DNA of 48,934 bases from an uncultured Mucilaginibacter sp. (GCF_946479965.1 NZ_CAMLHX010000029.1:1-48934); one strand, 5' to 3'. Numbered from the stretch's first letter, positions 41,095-48,934 are shown. The notes: generated by a model from the letters alone, not told the origin. Made by a program: numbers and translations.

Positions 41095-42797
41095 TATCTG
41101 TAAAATTCCGCTTTAAATTGTTTAGTGTTGCTTTTATAATCGCTTACGGTTAACTCAAATACATGTTTACCCGCAGCAACGGCGTTATCAAAGGTATAAC
41201 TTAACACGCGTGTTTTATAATCCCACTCCATTAAAACCCATTTACCATCAATATAGCCGTTATAACTTTTTATGCCCGATAAATTATCGCTCATCTTAAA
41301 ATATATCTTCTTTGCCGCCGCCAGGTTGCTGCCGTCTTTTATATTGATAGGAGTAATGGCCGGTGCCACAGTATCCACCCTGATATAATAATCGCCAAAA
41401 ACATGTGGCGTCGCTTTTATAAAAACACCGTCCACCTTGCTGCTATCGCAATAACCCGCTGTGTTTACAATTACGGCCTTATCAGCCAGCGTACCCATAT
41501 CAACATCGGGTTTTATCCACAGCTCAAAATCTTCATGAATTGGTGTAAAACGGTTATGAATGCGATGCGTGGCCGAGAAAGCGCCTTCACGTTTAGGTAA
41601 TAACGAATAGATAAAATCAACATCATCATACAAGTTACCGGGCTTTATACTAACCTTAACTTTATCGGTAGCAAAATCATTCTTTTTATTATAGGTAAAG
41701 AGCGTACCTTTTAATGACGCATCGGCAGCCGAAGGTTTAATCACAGAACGCACCTTTAATTTAAGCGTTGATGTGTTTCCGGCTACATCTTTTACTACAT
41801 ATTCCACATCGTGCGTAGCTATGTCATTAAAAGCAACAACACCGCGGTTCTCTGATTGAGGATACAGTGAAATACTGCTTCCGGGCAAAATAAAACATTT
41901 TTGTATCTGCCTGCCCTGCGTTAAATAAGTAGGGTAATCAATATAGCCGTTAATGGCGTGTGTTTGATCAAAAGCAAAGCGCTCAACAGCAAATGTATAA
42001 ACCGTGCGGCCATCTACTTTTAATTCAAGGGAATATATACCGTTGCGGTTAGCCGAGGTGCTATTAACATCGCCCGCACTTATACCAAAACCCGTATTGC
42101 CGCTAACTTCTACTACCTGTGGTTTGGTTAAACGGTAATTACCCGTGCTACCGGTAACAGCAAAAAGCTTATGTGGGGTGTTTTCGCTAAAGGGCTTATC
42201 GCCCAACTGGTAAACTGCTGCCGCTGTAATTGCGGGCGGTATCTTGTCGGGTATGGTCAAGCCGAACAGCTGCGGATTAATGGTTTGCTCGGTGGCGGCA
42301 TCGCGCAGCTCAAAATGCAGATGCGGACCACCCGAAGCGCCTGTATTACCAGACATAGCGATAACCTGCCCTTGGTTTACGGGCATAAGTAATGGCGATA
42401 CCTGGAAATCGACATCGTATTTTTGCTGGGTATATTGGGCCTGACGCACAGCTTCGGCAATTTGCGGACTAAAACTTTGCAGGTGCCCGTAAACACTGGT
42501 AAAGCCATTAGGATGCGTTATATAAACCGCGTTGCCAAACCCACCAAACTGCACACGCAGCCGCGAAATGTAACCTACAGCTACAGCGTGAACCGGGTAT
42601 CCTGTACGCTGGTTGGTTTTAAAATCGAGCCCCGAGTGAAAATGATTTGGCCTTAGCTCGCCAAAGGAGCCTGCGGTACTTGGCGAAAGATCAAGCGGGT
42701 ATTTAAAAAAACCTTGCGGGTACTGCCTGCTCTGTATGGTTTGGGCGTTGGCAAAAAAGACACAGCTTAAAAAAAACAGGGTTAGTAGTTTATTCAT
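41094..42797 (-). CDS. Secreted M23-family metallopeptidase
   Basis: 567 aa with a signal peptide (MNKLLTLFFLSCVFFANAQ). The LytM/M23 catalytic domain spans about 45-175; zinc ligands are H54 and D58 (HFHSGLDFK) and H161 (HLHFEL, with H159). H105 (YGHLQ) is the usual conserved histidine. The rest, about 390 residues, is a beta-rich region typical of Bacteroidota M23 proteins and may bind cell wall or protein partners. It probably cuts peptidoglycan cross-links in the periplasm. It lies upstream of bcp in the same operon. Confidence 0.93.
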   Translation of the reverse strand: MNKLLTLFFLSCVFFANAQTIQSRQYPQGFFKYPLDLSPSTAGSFGELRPNHFHSGLDFKTNQRTGYPVHAVAVGYISRLRVQFGGFGNAVYITHPNGFTSVYGHLQSFSPQIAEAVRQAQYTQQKYDVDFQVSPLLMPVNQGQVIAMSGNTGASGGPHLHFELRDAATEQTINPQLFGLTIPDKIPPAITAAAVYQLGDKPFSENTPHKLFAVTGSTGNYRLTKPQVVEVSGNTGFGISAGDVNSTSANRNGIYSLELKVDGRTVYTFAVERFAFDQTHAINGYIDYPTYLTQGRQIQKCFILPGSSISLYPQSENRGVVAFNDIATHDVEYVVKDVAGNTSTLKLKVRSVIKPSAADASLKGTLFTYNKKNDFATDKVKVSIKPGNLYDDVDFIYSLLPKREGAFSATHRIHNRFTPIHEDFELWIKPDVDMGTLADKAVIVNTAGYCDSSKVDGVFIKATPHVFGDYYIRVDTVAPAITPINIKDGSNLAAAKKIYFKMSDNLSGIKSYNGYIDGKWVLMEWDYKTRVLSYTFDNAVAAGKHVFELTVSDYKSNTKQFKAEFYR

Positions 42798-42890
42798 TAG
42801 TAGAAGTTAGACAAAGCAGCAAGCTACCTTTAATTGAACAGTTAATATGTTATACAAGTAACATACGCCCAAATTCGGTATTTTGTTTAA

Positions 42891-43502
42891 CTACTTTATG
42901 TAAAAATCCAGTAGCTTTTCGCCTTGAAGATACCCCTCCAGCCTATCGCCGATATTAACTTTGGCAACACCCTGCGGGGTACCGGTATATATCAGGTCGC
43001 CTTTTTTTAAGGTGATATATTGCGAAACAAACGCAATGATAAATTCAAAAGAAAATATAAGATCCTTAGTGCTACCCGCTTGCCGGCTTTCGCCGTTCAC
43101 ATCTAAATTAAAATTGAGGGCGTACAGATCAGCAAACTGCGCCTTTGGTACAAAATTGCTTACAGGTGCCGAGTTGTCAAATGCTTTGGCTAATTCCCAG
43201 GGCAGGCCTTTTTCTTTTTGGCGCTGCTGAATATCGCGGGCGGTAAAATCTATGCCCAGCGCAATTTCTTCAAAATAATTACCTGCAAACTTCTCGCTGA
43301 TGTGCTTTCCCTCTTTGCTTATTTTCAGAACAACTTCTAACTCATGATGCACATCCTGGGAAAAATCAGGGTGATAAAAGGGTTTGTTATCTTTTAACAA
43401 CGCCGTATCAGGCTTCATGAATATAACCGGCGATGTTGGCACAGGGTTATTAAGTTCCTTAGCATGTTCGGCATAGTTGCGGCCAATAGCGATGATCTTC
43501 AT
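42891..43502 (-). CDS. Fumarylacetoacetate hydrolase-family protein
   Basis: 203 aa. It has the FAH-fold signature MKIIAIGRNYAEHAKELNN near the N-terminus, PVIFMKPDTALL, the metal-binding HHELEVVLKI, then ALGIDFTARDIQQRQKEKGLPWELAKAFDNSAPVSNF and GDLIYTGTPQGVAKVNIGDRLEGYL. Family members are Mg2+-dependent hydrolases or decarboxylases of beta-diketo acids such as acylpyruvates. The short length is that of acylpyruvase/oxaloacetate-decarboxylase-like members (FAHD1 type). The substrate is not certain. Confidence 0.9.
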   Translation of the reverse strand: MKIIAIGRNYAEHAKELNNPVPTSPVIFMKPDTALLKDNKPFYHPDFSQDVHHELEVVLKISKEGKHISEKFAGNYFEEIALGIDFTARDIQQRQKEKGLPWELAKAFDNSAPVSNFVPKAQFADLYALNFNLDVNGESRQAGSTKDLIFSFEFIIAFVSQYITLKKGDLIYTGTPQGVAKVNIGDRLEGYLQGEKLLDFYIK

Positions 43503-43503
43503 G

Positions 43504-43709
43504 GAGAATTAATTATTGAAGGACTGAATTATTGAATTATTGATTGAAAGGGCAAAATAATAATTATTGAGTTAATGAATTACTGAATTATTGATTAAAA
43601 GAGGATTTATTATTGATGTTTGAATTTCTGAATTGACGTGGGAGGAATTCGCAGTTTATTAGTTATGAACTATTCAAATCAATAATTCAATAACTCAATA
43701 ATTCAACAA
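43504..43709. repeat. Gap filled with degenerate GAATTATT-like repeats and an inverted arm
   Basis: The 207-bp gap between the FAH gene and the T9SS gene holds two direct blocks (GAATTATTGAATTATTGATT at about 43525 and GAATTACTGAATTATTGATT at about 43577). An inverted block, CAATAATTCAATAACTCAAT, lies at about 43680-43699. All are made of about 8-bp units. No gene is seen. Confidence 0.7.
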
Positions 43710-44198
43710 CTACAATATAGAGATCCGCTTAATAACAGATTCGGTGCCGGCTATTACGCGTATAAAATAGAAACCTTTATTCATCGTTTTCCCTATTGGA
43801 AAGGAACCATTTTGTTCGCCAGGATCAACCCTTCTGGAAAACAGCGTAAGTACATCGTTACCCAACACATCAACCATTTTTATGGTTACGTTGGTGTTTT
43901 TTGAGATATAATAACGCAGGTTTATCTGGTCGGTTATCGGGTTAGGGTAAACCTCAACGCTGCTCAGCAATTTATCGTCGGGCCTGGGAACATTTAACTT
44001 AATATTTGATATAGCACCGGCCTTTATTGGTGGCAGGGTAAAACTAAGCGCGTTTTTTTTGGTTTTCTTTCTGGGGAGAAGATTATAAGATGTGTCGCGT
44101 TGTTGTTGAGGAGAAGCAAAAGATTGGGCAATGTTTATAGGCACCGCTATTGCGATGGTAATTATGCACATAAATGTATAGGTAAATATTCTCCTCAT
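43710..44198 (-). CDS. Small secreted protein with T9SS type A sorting domain
   Basis: 162 aa from the ATG at 44198. The alternative ATG at 44210 is only 1 bp from the -7 element (44212-44219), so transcription would start inside it. The signal peptide (MRRIFTYTFMCIITIAIAVP) is followed by about 55 residues of low-complexity linker. The C-terminal about 80 residues are a typical Por secretion sorting domain: VEVYPNPITDQINLRYYISKNTNVTIKMVDVLGN, then GKTMNKGFYFIRVIAGTESVIKRISIL. There is almost no cargo besides the sorting domain, so the mature product is either a tiny peptide or the domain itself. Confidence 0.85.
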   Translation of the reverse strand: MRRIFTYTFMCIITIAIAVPINIAQSFASPQQQRDTSYNLLPRKKTKKNALSFTLPPIKAGAISNIKLNVPRPDDKLLSSVEVYPNPITDQINLRYYISKNTNVTIKMVDVLGNDVLTLFSRRVDPGEQNGSFPIGKTMNKGFYFIRVIAGTESVIKRISIL

Positions 44199-44211
44199 AC
44201 TAAATCCCATG

Positions 44212-44219
44212 CAAAAGTA
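44212..44219 (-). promoter_or_regulatory. -7 element that decides the start of the T9SS gene
   Basis: TACTTTTG on the minus strand fits TAnnTTTG. It lies 1 bp before the upstream ATG (44210) and 13 bp before the next in-frame ATG (44198), which favours the latter. Confidence 0.45.
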
Positions 44220-44371
44220 TAAATAAACACCTCATTACTTTTAAAACAGATAATTTTGTTACCCATTTTAACACTTTTTAACAATCAAGGTTTAATTGAG
44301 TAGTTGATTTATACGATTTTACTAAAAATTAGTTCTAAGCTTTTTATAATGAGTTGTAACTATATTTTTTT

Positions 44372-44379
44372 TAATTTTG
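44372..44379 (+). promoter_or_regulatory. Probable -7 element of kup
   Basis: TAATTTTG fits TAnnTTTG and ends 21 bp before the GTG start of kup. Confidence 0.4.
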
Positions 44380-44400
44380 GGCTTTTTATAACAAAAAATA

Positions 44401-46359
44401 GTGTCTCAACATAAAGATCTGTCAAAACTGTCAGCCGCCGGGCTCCTGATCAGTTTGGGAATAATTTACGGTGATATAGGTACATCGCCGCTCTACGTAT
44501 TTAAAGCCATTGTTGGTTCGCAACGCATTTCTGAAGTATTGGTATATGGAGGGGTCTCGTGCATCTTTTGGACCCTTACACTCCAGACTACGTTAAAATA
44601 TGTGGTAATAACGCTTCGTGCTGATAACAAGGGCGAGGGTGGCATTTTTTCTTTATTCTCGTTGGTGCGCCGTAAAGCCAAATGGCTGATTGTACCTGCT
44701 ATAATAGGCGGCTGCGCGTTATTGGCCGACGGTATTATTACTCCGCCTATTACCATATCATCAGCCATTGAAGGTTTACAAACCTATTACCCCAATATAT
44801 ATACCGAGGCAATAGTAATTATCATAATAGCTGTTCTGTTTATTATACAACAGTTCGGCACATCATTGGTAGGTAAAGCCTTTGGTCCTATTATGTTTTT
44901 GTGGTTTACTATGATGGGAGTGTTAGGGATAAATTTTATCTGGCAGCATCCCGATGTTTTAAAAGCACTTAGTCCGCATTACGCTTTTGAATTATTAAGC
45001 ACAAACCCGTCAGCATTTGCCATACTTGGCGCTGTATTTTTATGTACAACAGGAGCAGAAGCACTGTACTCAGACCTTGGGCACTGCGGGCGTAAAAACA
45101 TACAAATAAGCTGGATCTATGTAAAAACCTGTTTAATATTGAACTACCTGGGCCAGGCAGTGTGGCTATTGCAACGCAATGGACAGGTCCTTGAACTCGA
45201 CAAGCTTAATCCATTCTACCAGATAATGCCTCCTGACTTTTTAATAATTGGGATAGGTATTGCAACGGCAGCGGCCGTTATTGCCAGCCAGGCGCTTATA
45301 TCCGGATCGTTTACCCTTATTGCCGAAGCTGTGCGGTTAAACCTGTGGCCTAAAGTAAAAATAAGATACCCCAGCGAACAAAAAGGGCAGCTATATGTAC
45401 CCAGCATAAACTGGATACTTTGCATGGGCTGTATAGTTGTGGTATTATTGTTTAAGGAGTCATCAAAAATGGAGGCGGCTTATGGGTTAAGTATTACCCT
45501 GGCAATGCTAATGACCACTATTTTGGTGTCTAAATTTTTGACACGCAAAAAGGTTCCCAATTATTTAGTCGGCCTTTTCTTAGTAATGTACCTGCTTATT
45601 GAAGGTACCTTTTTGGTAGGTAATTTAGGCAAATTTGCTGAAGGTGGCTGGTTTACCTTGTCAATTGGCCTGGTACTTTTCACCGTAATGTGGACCTGGC
45701 ACCATGCCCGCCAAATTCGCAACCGCTATGTTAAGTTTATTGAGATAGAAGATTATTACAGCATATTAAAAGAGTTAAGCGAGGATGACACCGTACCTAA
45801 ATATGCATCGCAATTGGTGTATTTAACCAGCGCTAACTTCAACTCGGAGGTTGAATCTAAAATCATTTACTCCATCCTGCAAAAGCAACCCAAACGGGCC
45901 GATGTATATTGGCTGGTGCACGTTGATGTTGTTGATGAGCCCTACAAACGCGAGTATGAGGTTGACTTTTTAGTACCTAACAAACTTATCCGTATCGACT
46001 TTAAGCTGGGTTTCAGGGTTGAGCAACAGATCAATTTGCTGTTCCGCCGGGTTGTTGAGGATTTGGTGAAGAATGGAGAGGTTGATATTACCAGTAAATA
46101 TCAATCATTAAACAAGCACAAAATAGTAGGCGATTTCCGTTTTGTGGTGATAGAGAAAGTATTGTCGCGCTCTCAAAATCTTTCGCTTTACGAGAAACTG
46201 ACCATGATACTTTACGGTTATCTGAAAAACCTCAGTTTATCCGAAGAGCGTGGTTTTGGCCTTGATCTTAGTTTTGTAACCATTGAAAAGGTACCGCTAA
46301 TGCTGGCCTCGCCGGATGCTGTTGAAATTGAGCGGGTATATCCGCAAAGCGTTCATTAA
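44401..46359 (+). CDS. kup: Kup-type potassium uptake permease
   Basis: 652 aa, starting with GTG. Kup is a proton-coupled K+ importer of the KUP/HAK/KT family. The N-terminal signature LGIIYGDIGTSPLYVFKAI is conserved, followed by GEGGIFSLFSLVRRK and the long run of about 12 membrane helices. A cytoplasmic C-terminal domain of about 200 residues (from FIEIEDYYSILKELSEDDTVPKYASQLVYLT) completes it. Length is near E. coli Kup (622 aa). It is a single gene ending in a strong terminator. Confidence 0.95.
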   Translation: MSQHKDLSKLSAAGLLISLGIIYGDIGTSPLYVFKAIVGSQRISEVLVYGGVSCIFWTLTLQTTLKYVVITLRADNKGEGGIFSLFSLVRRKAKWLIVPAIIGGCALLADGIITPPITISSAIEGLQTYYPNIYTEAIVIIIIAVLFIIQQFGTSLVGKAFGPIMFLWFTMMGVLGINFIWQHPDVLKALSPHYAFELLSTNPSAFAILGAVFLCTTGAEALYSDLGHCGRKNIQISWIYVKTCLILNYLGQAVWLLQRNGQVLELDKLNPFYQIMPPDFLIIGIGIATAAAVIASQALISGSFTLIAEAVRLNLWPKVKIRYPSEQKGQLYVPSINWILCMGCIVVVLLFKESSKMEAAYGLSITLAMLMTTILVSKFLTRKKVPNYLVGLFLVMYLLIEGTFLVGNLGKFAEGGWFTLSIGLVLFTVMWTWHHARQIRNRYVKFIEIEDYYSILKELSEDDTVPKYASQLVYLTSANFNSEVESKIIYSILQKQPKRADVYWLVHVDVVDEPYKREYEVDFLVPNKLIRIDFKLGFRVEQQINLLFRRVVEDLVKNGEVDITSKYQSLNKHKIVGDFRFVVIEKVLSRSQNLSLYEKLTMILYGYLKNLSLSEERGFGLDLSFVTIEKVPLMLASPDAVEIERVYPQSVH

Positions 46360-46372
46360 GCAGACTTGATAT

Positions 46373-46406
46373 AAAAAAGCCTCTTAAATATTTAAGAGGC
46401 TTTTTT
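46373..46406. terminator. Perfect bidirectional terminator after kup
   Basis: AAAAAAGCCTCTTAAAT (46373-46389) and its exact reverse complement (46390-46406) have a T6 run on one side and an A6 run on the other. It serves kup and the convergent cdd. Confidence 0.9.
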
Positions 46407-46419
46407 ATGATGTATGGCT

Positions 46420-46908
46420 TTACCCATTTAGCCGTTCTTCAAAAAACAAAAAGGGCAAAAAGGTTTCAATACCGTTAATTACCCAGGTTGGCCCTTCAAG
46501 GCAATACAATATGGTTTTTACCGGGCTGCCTTGCTTCTTTTCGTACTCGGCCAATACCTGCAGGCAAGAGCCGCAAGAGGCAACGGGTTTAAGTAATGCA
46601 AATTCTTCTGTAAAGGCGGTAACGGCCATGGCCTCTATCGGGTCATCCGGATGATTGGCTCCCCAATGAAAAAGCGCCACACGCTCGGCACATAGGCCTG
46701 ATGGGTAAGCCGCATTCTCCTGGTTACTGCCCAGTATAATTTTGCCGCTTTGCAAACGCAGGGCCGCCCCCACCCTGAATTTTGAATAAGGTGAATGTGA
46801 GTTCTCCATGGCGCTCACCGCGTGCTGACATAGGTCCTGATCTGCGGTATCCAACTCCTTTACCGATGCGTATTCCTGAAAGGATATTTTTATTTCGTGA
46901 TTTATCAT
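46420..46908 (-). CDS. cdd: Cytidine deaminase
   Basis: 162 aa. It deaminates cytidine and deoxycytidine to uridine. Zinc-binding and catalytic residues are C73-A-E75 (GLCAERVALF) and C112-x-x-C115 (SCGSCLQVL); the conserved YSKFRVGAAL is at 41-50. In this copy the residue before the first of the two later cysteines is Ser rather than the common Pro (PCGxC). The family is homotetrameric. It is a single gene convergent with kup. Confidence 0.95.
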   Translation of the reverse strand: MINHEIKISFQEYASVKELDTADQDLCQHAVSAMENSHSPYSKFRVGAALRLQSGKIILGSNQENAAYPSGLCAERVALFHWGANHPDDPIEAMAVTAFTEEFALLKPVASCGSCLQVLAEYEKKQGSPVKTILYCLEGPTWVINGIETFLPFLFFEERLNG

Positions 46909-47010
46909 TCTTGTACTCTACCCGTTAAGTGTTTATTATAACGGGGGAAACAAGATAAGGATTAATATTTATATTGAAAAGCAGGTATGCGGCAATGGAG
47001 CGGAAAGCAA

Positions 47011-47018
47011 TATATTTG
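47011..47018 (+). promoter_or_regulatory. -7 element close to the Ldh-family gene start
   Basis: TATATTTG fits TAnnTTTG and ends 3 bp before the ATG at 47022. It places the start there rather than at upstream in-frame codons and suggests a leaderless mRNA. Confidence 0.45.
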
Positions 47019-47021
47019 CAC

Positions 47022-48110
47022 ATGCTCATTACTGAATCTTCCTTACGCAAATTTACAGGCAGCGTATTTTTAGCCATGGGCTGCAGTGCAGAACATGCAG
47101 AACTGGCTACAAATGTACTACTGCTTGCCGACCTGCGGGGCATCGACTCGCATGGCGTAGCGCGCCTTACAGGCTACGTGCGCTTGTGGGAGAAAAAAAG
47201 GATAAACGCTACACCCGATATAAAAATAGTGCACCAAACCGCCACAACCGCTACTGTAGACGGCGATGCCGGCCTAGGCTTGGTGGTAGCTCCCTTTGCT
47301 ATGCAGTTAGCTATAGAGAAGGCGCAGCAATACGGGTCGGGATGGGTGGCTATACGCAACTCTAACCACTTTGGTATTGCGGGTTACCATGCTTTGATGG
47401 CAGTTGAGCAGGATATGATTGGCTATGCCTTAACCAATGCCAGTCCGCTGGTGGTGCCAACTTTTTCTAATGAGCGGATGTTGGGTACCAACCCTATTTG
47501 CTACGGTTTCCCGGCAGGCAAGTACCCGCCGGTTATTATCGATATGGCAACTTCGGCAGCTGCTAACGGCAAGTTAGAGATAGCCCAGCGTTTGGGCAAA
47601 CAAGTGCCAGAAGGCTGGATCCAGGCTAAAGACGGCAGCTACACTACAGATCCTTTCGCGCTAAAGAGTGGGGGCGGTTTGCTGCCTTTGGGTAGCGACC
47701 GTGAACATGGCAGTCATAAAGGTTTTGGTTTGGCAGCGGCGGTTGATATTCTATCAGGTGTGCTTTCGGGCGCTAATTATGGGCCCTGGGTGCCGCCGTT
47801 TGTGGCTTTTCTGGAGCCACCAACTGATCCGGTTGGTGCTGGTATTGGCCATTTTGTTGGCGCTATGCGGATAGATGGCTTCCGCCCGGCGCAGGACTTT
47901 AAGGACCATATGGATAACTGGATAAGCCGCTTTAAATCTGCTTCAACAGTTGACCCTGATCAAAAGGTTATCATCCCCGGCGAGCCGGAGTTTGAAGCGG
48001 AAATTGACCGCCGGGCAAATGGGATACCGCTGGTTGATGCGGTTGTGGATGATTTGAATGAGGTAGCCAGGAAACTCAATGTCGCTCCCTTAGCCCCCTC
48101 CGCCCCCTAA
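47022..48110 (+). CDS. Malate/L-lactate dehydrogenase (Ldh family) oxidoreductase
   Basis: 362 aa from the ATG at 47022 (MLITESSLRKFTGSVFLAMG), the normal family start; an earlier start (46974, TTG) is possible but less likely. Conserved parts are LLLADLRGIDSHGVARLTGYV, RNSNHFGIAGYHALMA and LGTNPICYGFPAGKYPPVIIDMATSAAANGKLEIAQRLGK, then DREHGSHKGFGLAAAVDILSGVLSG. Family enzymes use NAD(P) to oxidise 2-hydroxy acids such as malate, lactate, ureidoglycolate or sulfolactate; the substrate cannot be told. The last codons (LAPSAP, then stop) run into the C-rich palindromic repeat at 48.1 kb. Confidence 0.92.
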   Translation: MLITESSLRKFTGSVFLAMGCSAEHAELATNVLLLADLRGIDSHGVARLTGYVRLWEKKRINATPDIKIVHQTATTATVDGDAGLGLVVAPFAMQLAIEKAQQYGSGWVAIRNSNHFGIAGYHALMAVEQDMIGYALTNASPLVVPTFSNERMLGTNPICYGFPAGKYPPVIIDMATSAAANGKLEIAQRLGKQVPEGWIQAKDGSYTTDPFALKSGGGLLPLGSDREHGSHKGFGLAAAVDILSGVLSGANYGPWVPPFVAFLEPPTDPVGAGIGHFVGAMRIDGFRPAQDFKDHMDNWISRFKSASTVDPDQKVIIPGEPEFEAEIDRRANGIPLVDAVVDDLNEVARKLNVAPLAPSAP

Positions 48111-48120
48111 AAGGGGAACT
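48099..48120. repeat. C-rich palindromic repeat overlapping the Ldh-family stop
   Basis: CGCCCCCTAAAAGGGGAACT is related to the copies at 4905 and 12346. It supplies the stop codon of the dehydrogenase gene and lies upstream of element copy C. Confidence 0.6.
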
Positions 48121-48156
48121 TGACGTTCAGATCAAACCCGCTGCCTTTTACCGAGG

Positions 48157-48385
48157 CCTGTTGCAGAAATATATACAACAGTTTGCAACACTTGCAACAG
48201 TATTTTTTGTAAGCATCTAACCAACAAACTTTTACAATTACTATATGTTTAAACATGCAACACTTTGCAACAGACTTATAAGTCAGTAAGTTTAGCTGTA
48301 AAAAATACGTATGGCATTGTTTATCAATAAGATACAAAGTGGCAAATTTATGCACTTTTTGGCGGGCTCTTGCAACACCCGCTCG
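48157..48385. repeat. Dispersed intergenic element, copy C (GCAAC type)
   Basis: Sites: inverted GTTGC 48160-48164; ACAAC 48175-48179; GCAAC 48185-48189 and 48194-48198; a 58-bp spacer; GCAAC 48257-48261 and 48267-48271 (10-bp period). The core at 48274-48300 starts ACTTATAAGTCAGTAAG and ends TTTAGCTGTA, 23 of 27 bases as in copy A. The tail has GCGGG-N11-CCCGC with GCAAC (48372-48376) in the loop. It fills about half of the 482-bp gap between the dehydrogenase and the edge ORF; the rest is described in the next entry. Confidence 0.75.
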
Positions 48386-48592
48386 GCAGTAAAACAACAA
48401 AGCCGGGAGATAGAAATTCAACAACCGCTTTCGTTCTTCACATCGCCATCACGATGAGCCGGGCTGTGTGCGGCGAAGTGGCGATCCCACGCCAATGCAC
48501 TAAAGGCACGCTGCTACGTTATTTGACACGAGTATTTCCACCTCTTTTTCCGCCGCAGATACTCGCGCCAGAGTGGGGGACGAAACCTACTG
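48386..48592. other. GC-rich non-annotated block of unknown nature
   Basis: The stretch after copy C is clearly richer in G and C than its flanks from about 48440 on (for example GAGCCGGGCTGTGTGCGGCG and CTCGCGCCAGAGTGGGGGAC). It can pair at a distance (TCGCCA near 48443 with TGGCGA near 48480). It can be read as a 76-codon frame on the plus strand, but I do not trust this. It may be a decayed gene, a structured RNA or another dispersed repeat. Confidence 0.4.
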
Positions 48593-48910
48593 TTATCTAA
48601 TTCCTCTAATTGCTTCCCGTTTTTTGTTTAAGTCTCTATCTTCAACGTACAAACCATACAGGTTGCTGTTTTTGTCTTCTTTTAATTCGCACTGATATTT
48701 AACATTATGCTTGCTTGTTTTGAACTCCTCGCTTATGCGTTTCAAATACGCGCTATCCTTCGACTCCATATTCAACGCTATTACCGCATCGGGCAGCTCC
48801 AGGTTAAAATTAAAATTCACTCTGGCAGGCACCTTTCCGTCAACGGTACTAATTAAAAAAAAACCCAACATACAAAGCCTCCTAGGCTCAAACATCATCC
48901 GCAATGCCAT
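48593..48910 (-). CDS. Uncharacterised protein, possibly cut by the window edge
   Basis: 105 aa with the ATG at 48910, but the frame stays open to the last base, so the true start may lie outside. It has a short hydrophobic stretch (MLGFFLISTV) before VDGKVPARVNFNFNLELPDAVIALN, then a charged region (YLKRISEEFKTSKHNVKYQCELKEDKNSNLYG). If the start is at one of the internal ATGs (MMFEPRR), the hydrophobic part could be a signal peptide. I recognise no family. Confidence 0.45.
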   Translation of the reverse strand: MALRMMFEPRRLCMLGFFLISTVDGKVPARVNFNFNLELPDAVIALNMESKDSAYLKRISEEFKTSKHNVKYQCELKEDKNSNLYGLYVEDRDLNKKREAIRGIR

Positions 48911-48934
48911 ATCTGTAACGTAAAAATCATTAAC

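Noticed and set aside
48107..48424. 105-codon minus-strand frame across element copy C
   Set aside because: Same reason as for copy A; it also starts inside the GC-rich block and ends in the dehydrogenase stop.
48370..48600. 76-codon plus-strand frame in the GC-rich block
   Set aside because: Contains part of the tail of element copy C and has no start signal or recognised domain.

Overview
The window comes from the chromosome of a Bacteroidota bacterium, most likely a Sphingobacteriaceae member close to Mucilaginibacter or Pedobacter. This placement rests on gene content and signals, not on a database search. The signals are TAnnTTTG / TTTG promoters, weak or absent Shine-Dalgarno sequences, a type IX secretion sorting domain, a DUF5723-type outer-membrane protein, carboxypeptidase-regulatory-domain proteins, SMP-30-like lipoproteins and an ECF sigma factor with a Bacteroidota-type partner. 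There is no rRNA, tRNA, CRISPR array, transposase or phage gene. Most of the window is ordinary core genome; the unusual material is in the gaps.

Layout. 1-7.6 kb: the end of a secreted PVC-type dehydrogenase/cytochrome c, a SnoaL-like protein, a long-chain acyl-CoA ligase, a HAD phosphatase and an AraC regulator upstream of an SDR oxidoreductase. 7.7-12.3 kb: lysS, a secreted esterase, two uncharacterised genes and ung. 12.5-15.6 kb: an Lrp/AsnC regulator divergent from a manganese/iron unit (DtxR/MntR-type repressor plus an Nramp transporter fused to a universal-stress domain); each regulator has its own palindrome in the shared gap. 15.7-22 kb: smpB, pcm, a phosphoesterase, two tandem lipoproteins, priA and a DUF423 gene. 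22.1-28.9 kb: two envelope proteins, the rpmH-rnpA-yidD-tsaB unit on the minus strand, mscL and rpoN. 29.1-37.2 kb: a secreted protein, an SMP-30 lipoprotein, a small membrane protein and a glycan cluster (GH130 phosphorylase, two glycosyltransferases). 37.4-44.2 kb: a class III aminotransferase, an ECF sigma operon with a five-repeat anti-sigma-like protein and a Spy-like periplasmic protein, then bcp with an M23 peptidase, a fumarylacetoacetase-family enzyme and a very small T9SS cargo. 44.4-48.9 kb: kup, cdd, a malate/lactate-type dehydrogenase, a repeat-rich gap and an edge ORF.

Most interesting observation. Three gaps (about 4.9-5.1, 17.0-17.25 and 48.16-48.39 kb) carry copies of one dispersed non-coding element. 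Each copy has an inverted 5-bp site, three direct sites 9-10 bp apart, a spacer, two direct sites exactly 10 bp apart, then a conserved core starting ACTTAT..GTCAG. The architecture and core are shared, but the 5-bp site is GGAAC/GAAAC throughout one copy and GCAAC almost throughout the other two. Coordinated change of every site inside an otherwise conserved element suggests a family of elements with different recognition specificities. I do not recognise it as a described system.

A second layer is a set of long inverted repeats in gaps, several with arms built of short degenerate tandem units that differ from place to place. A third is a set of genes whose likely -7 element ends only 3-7 bp before the start codon, suggesting leaderless mRNAs.
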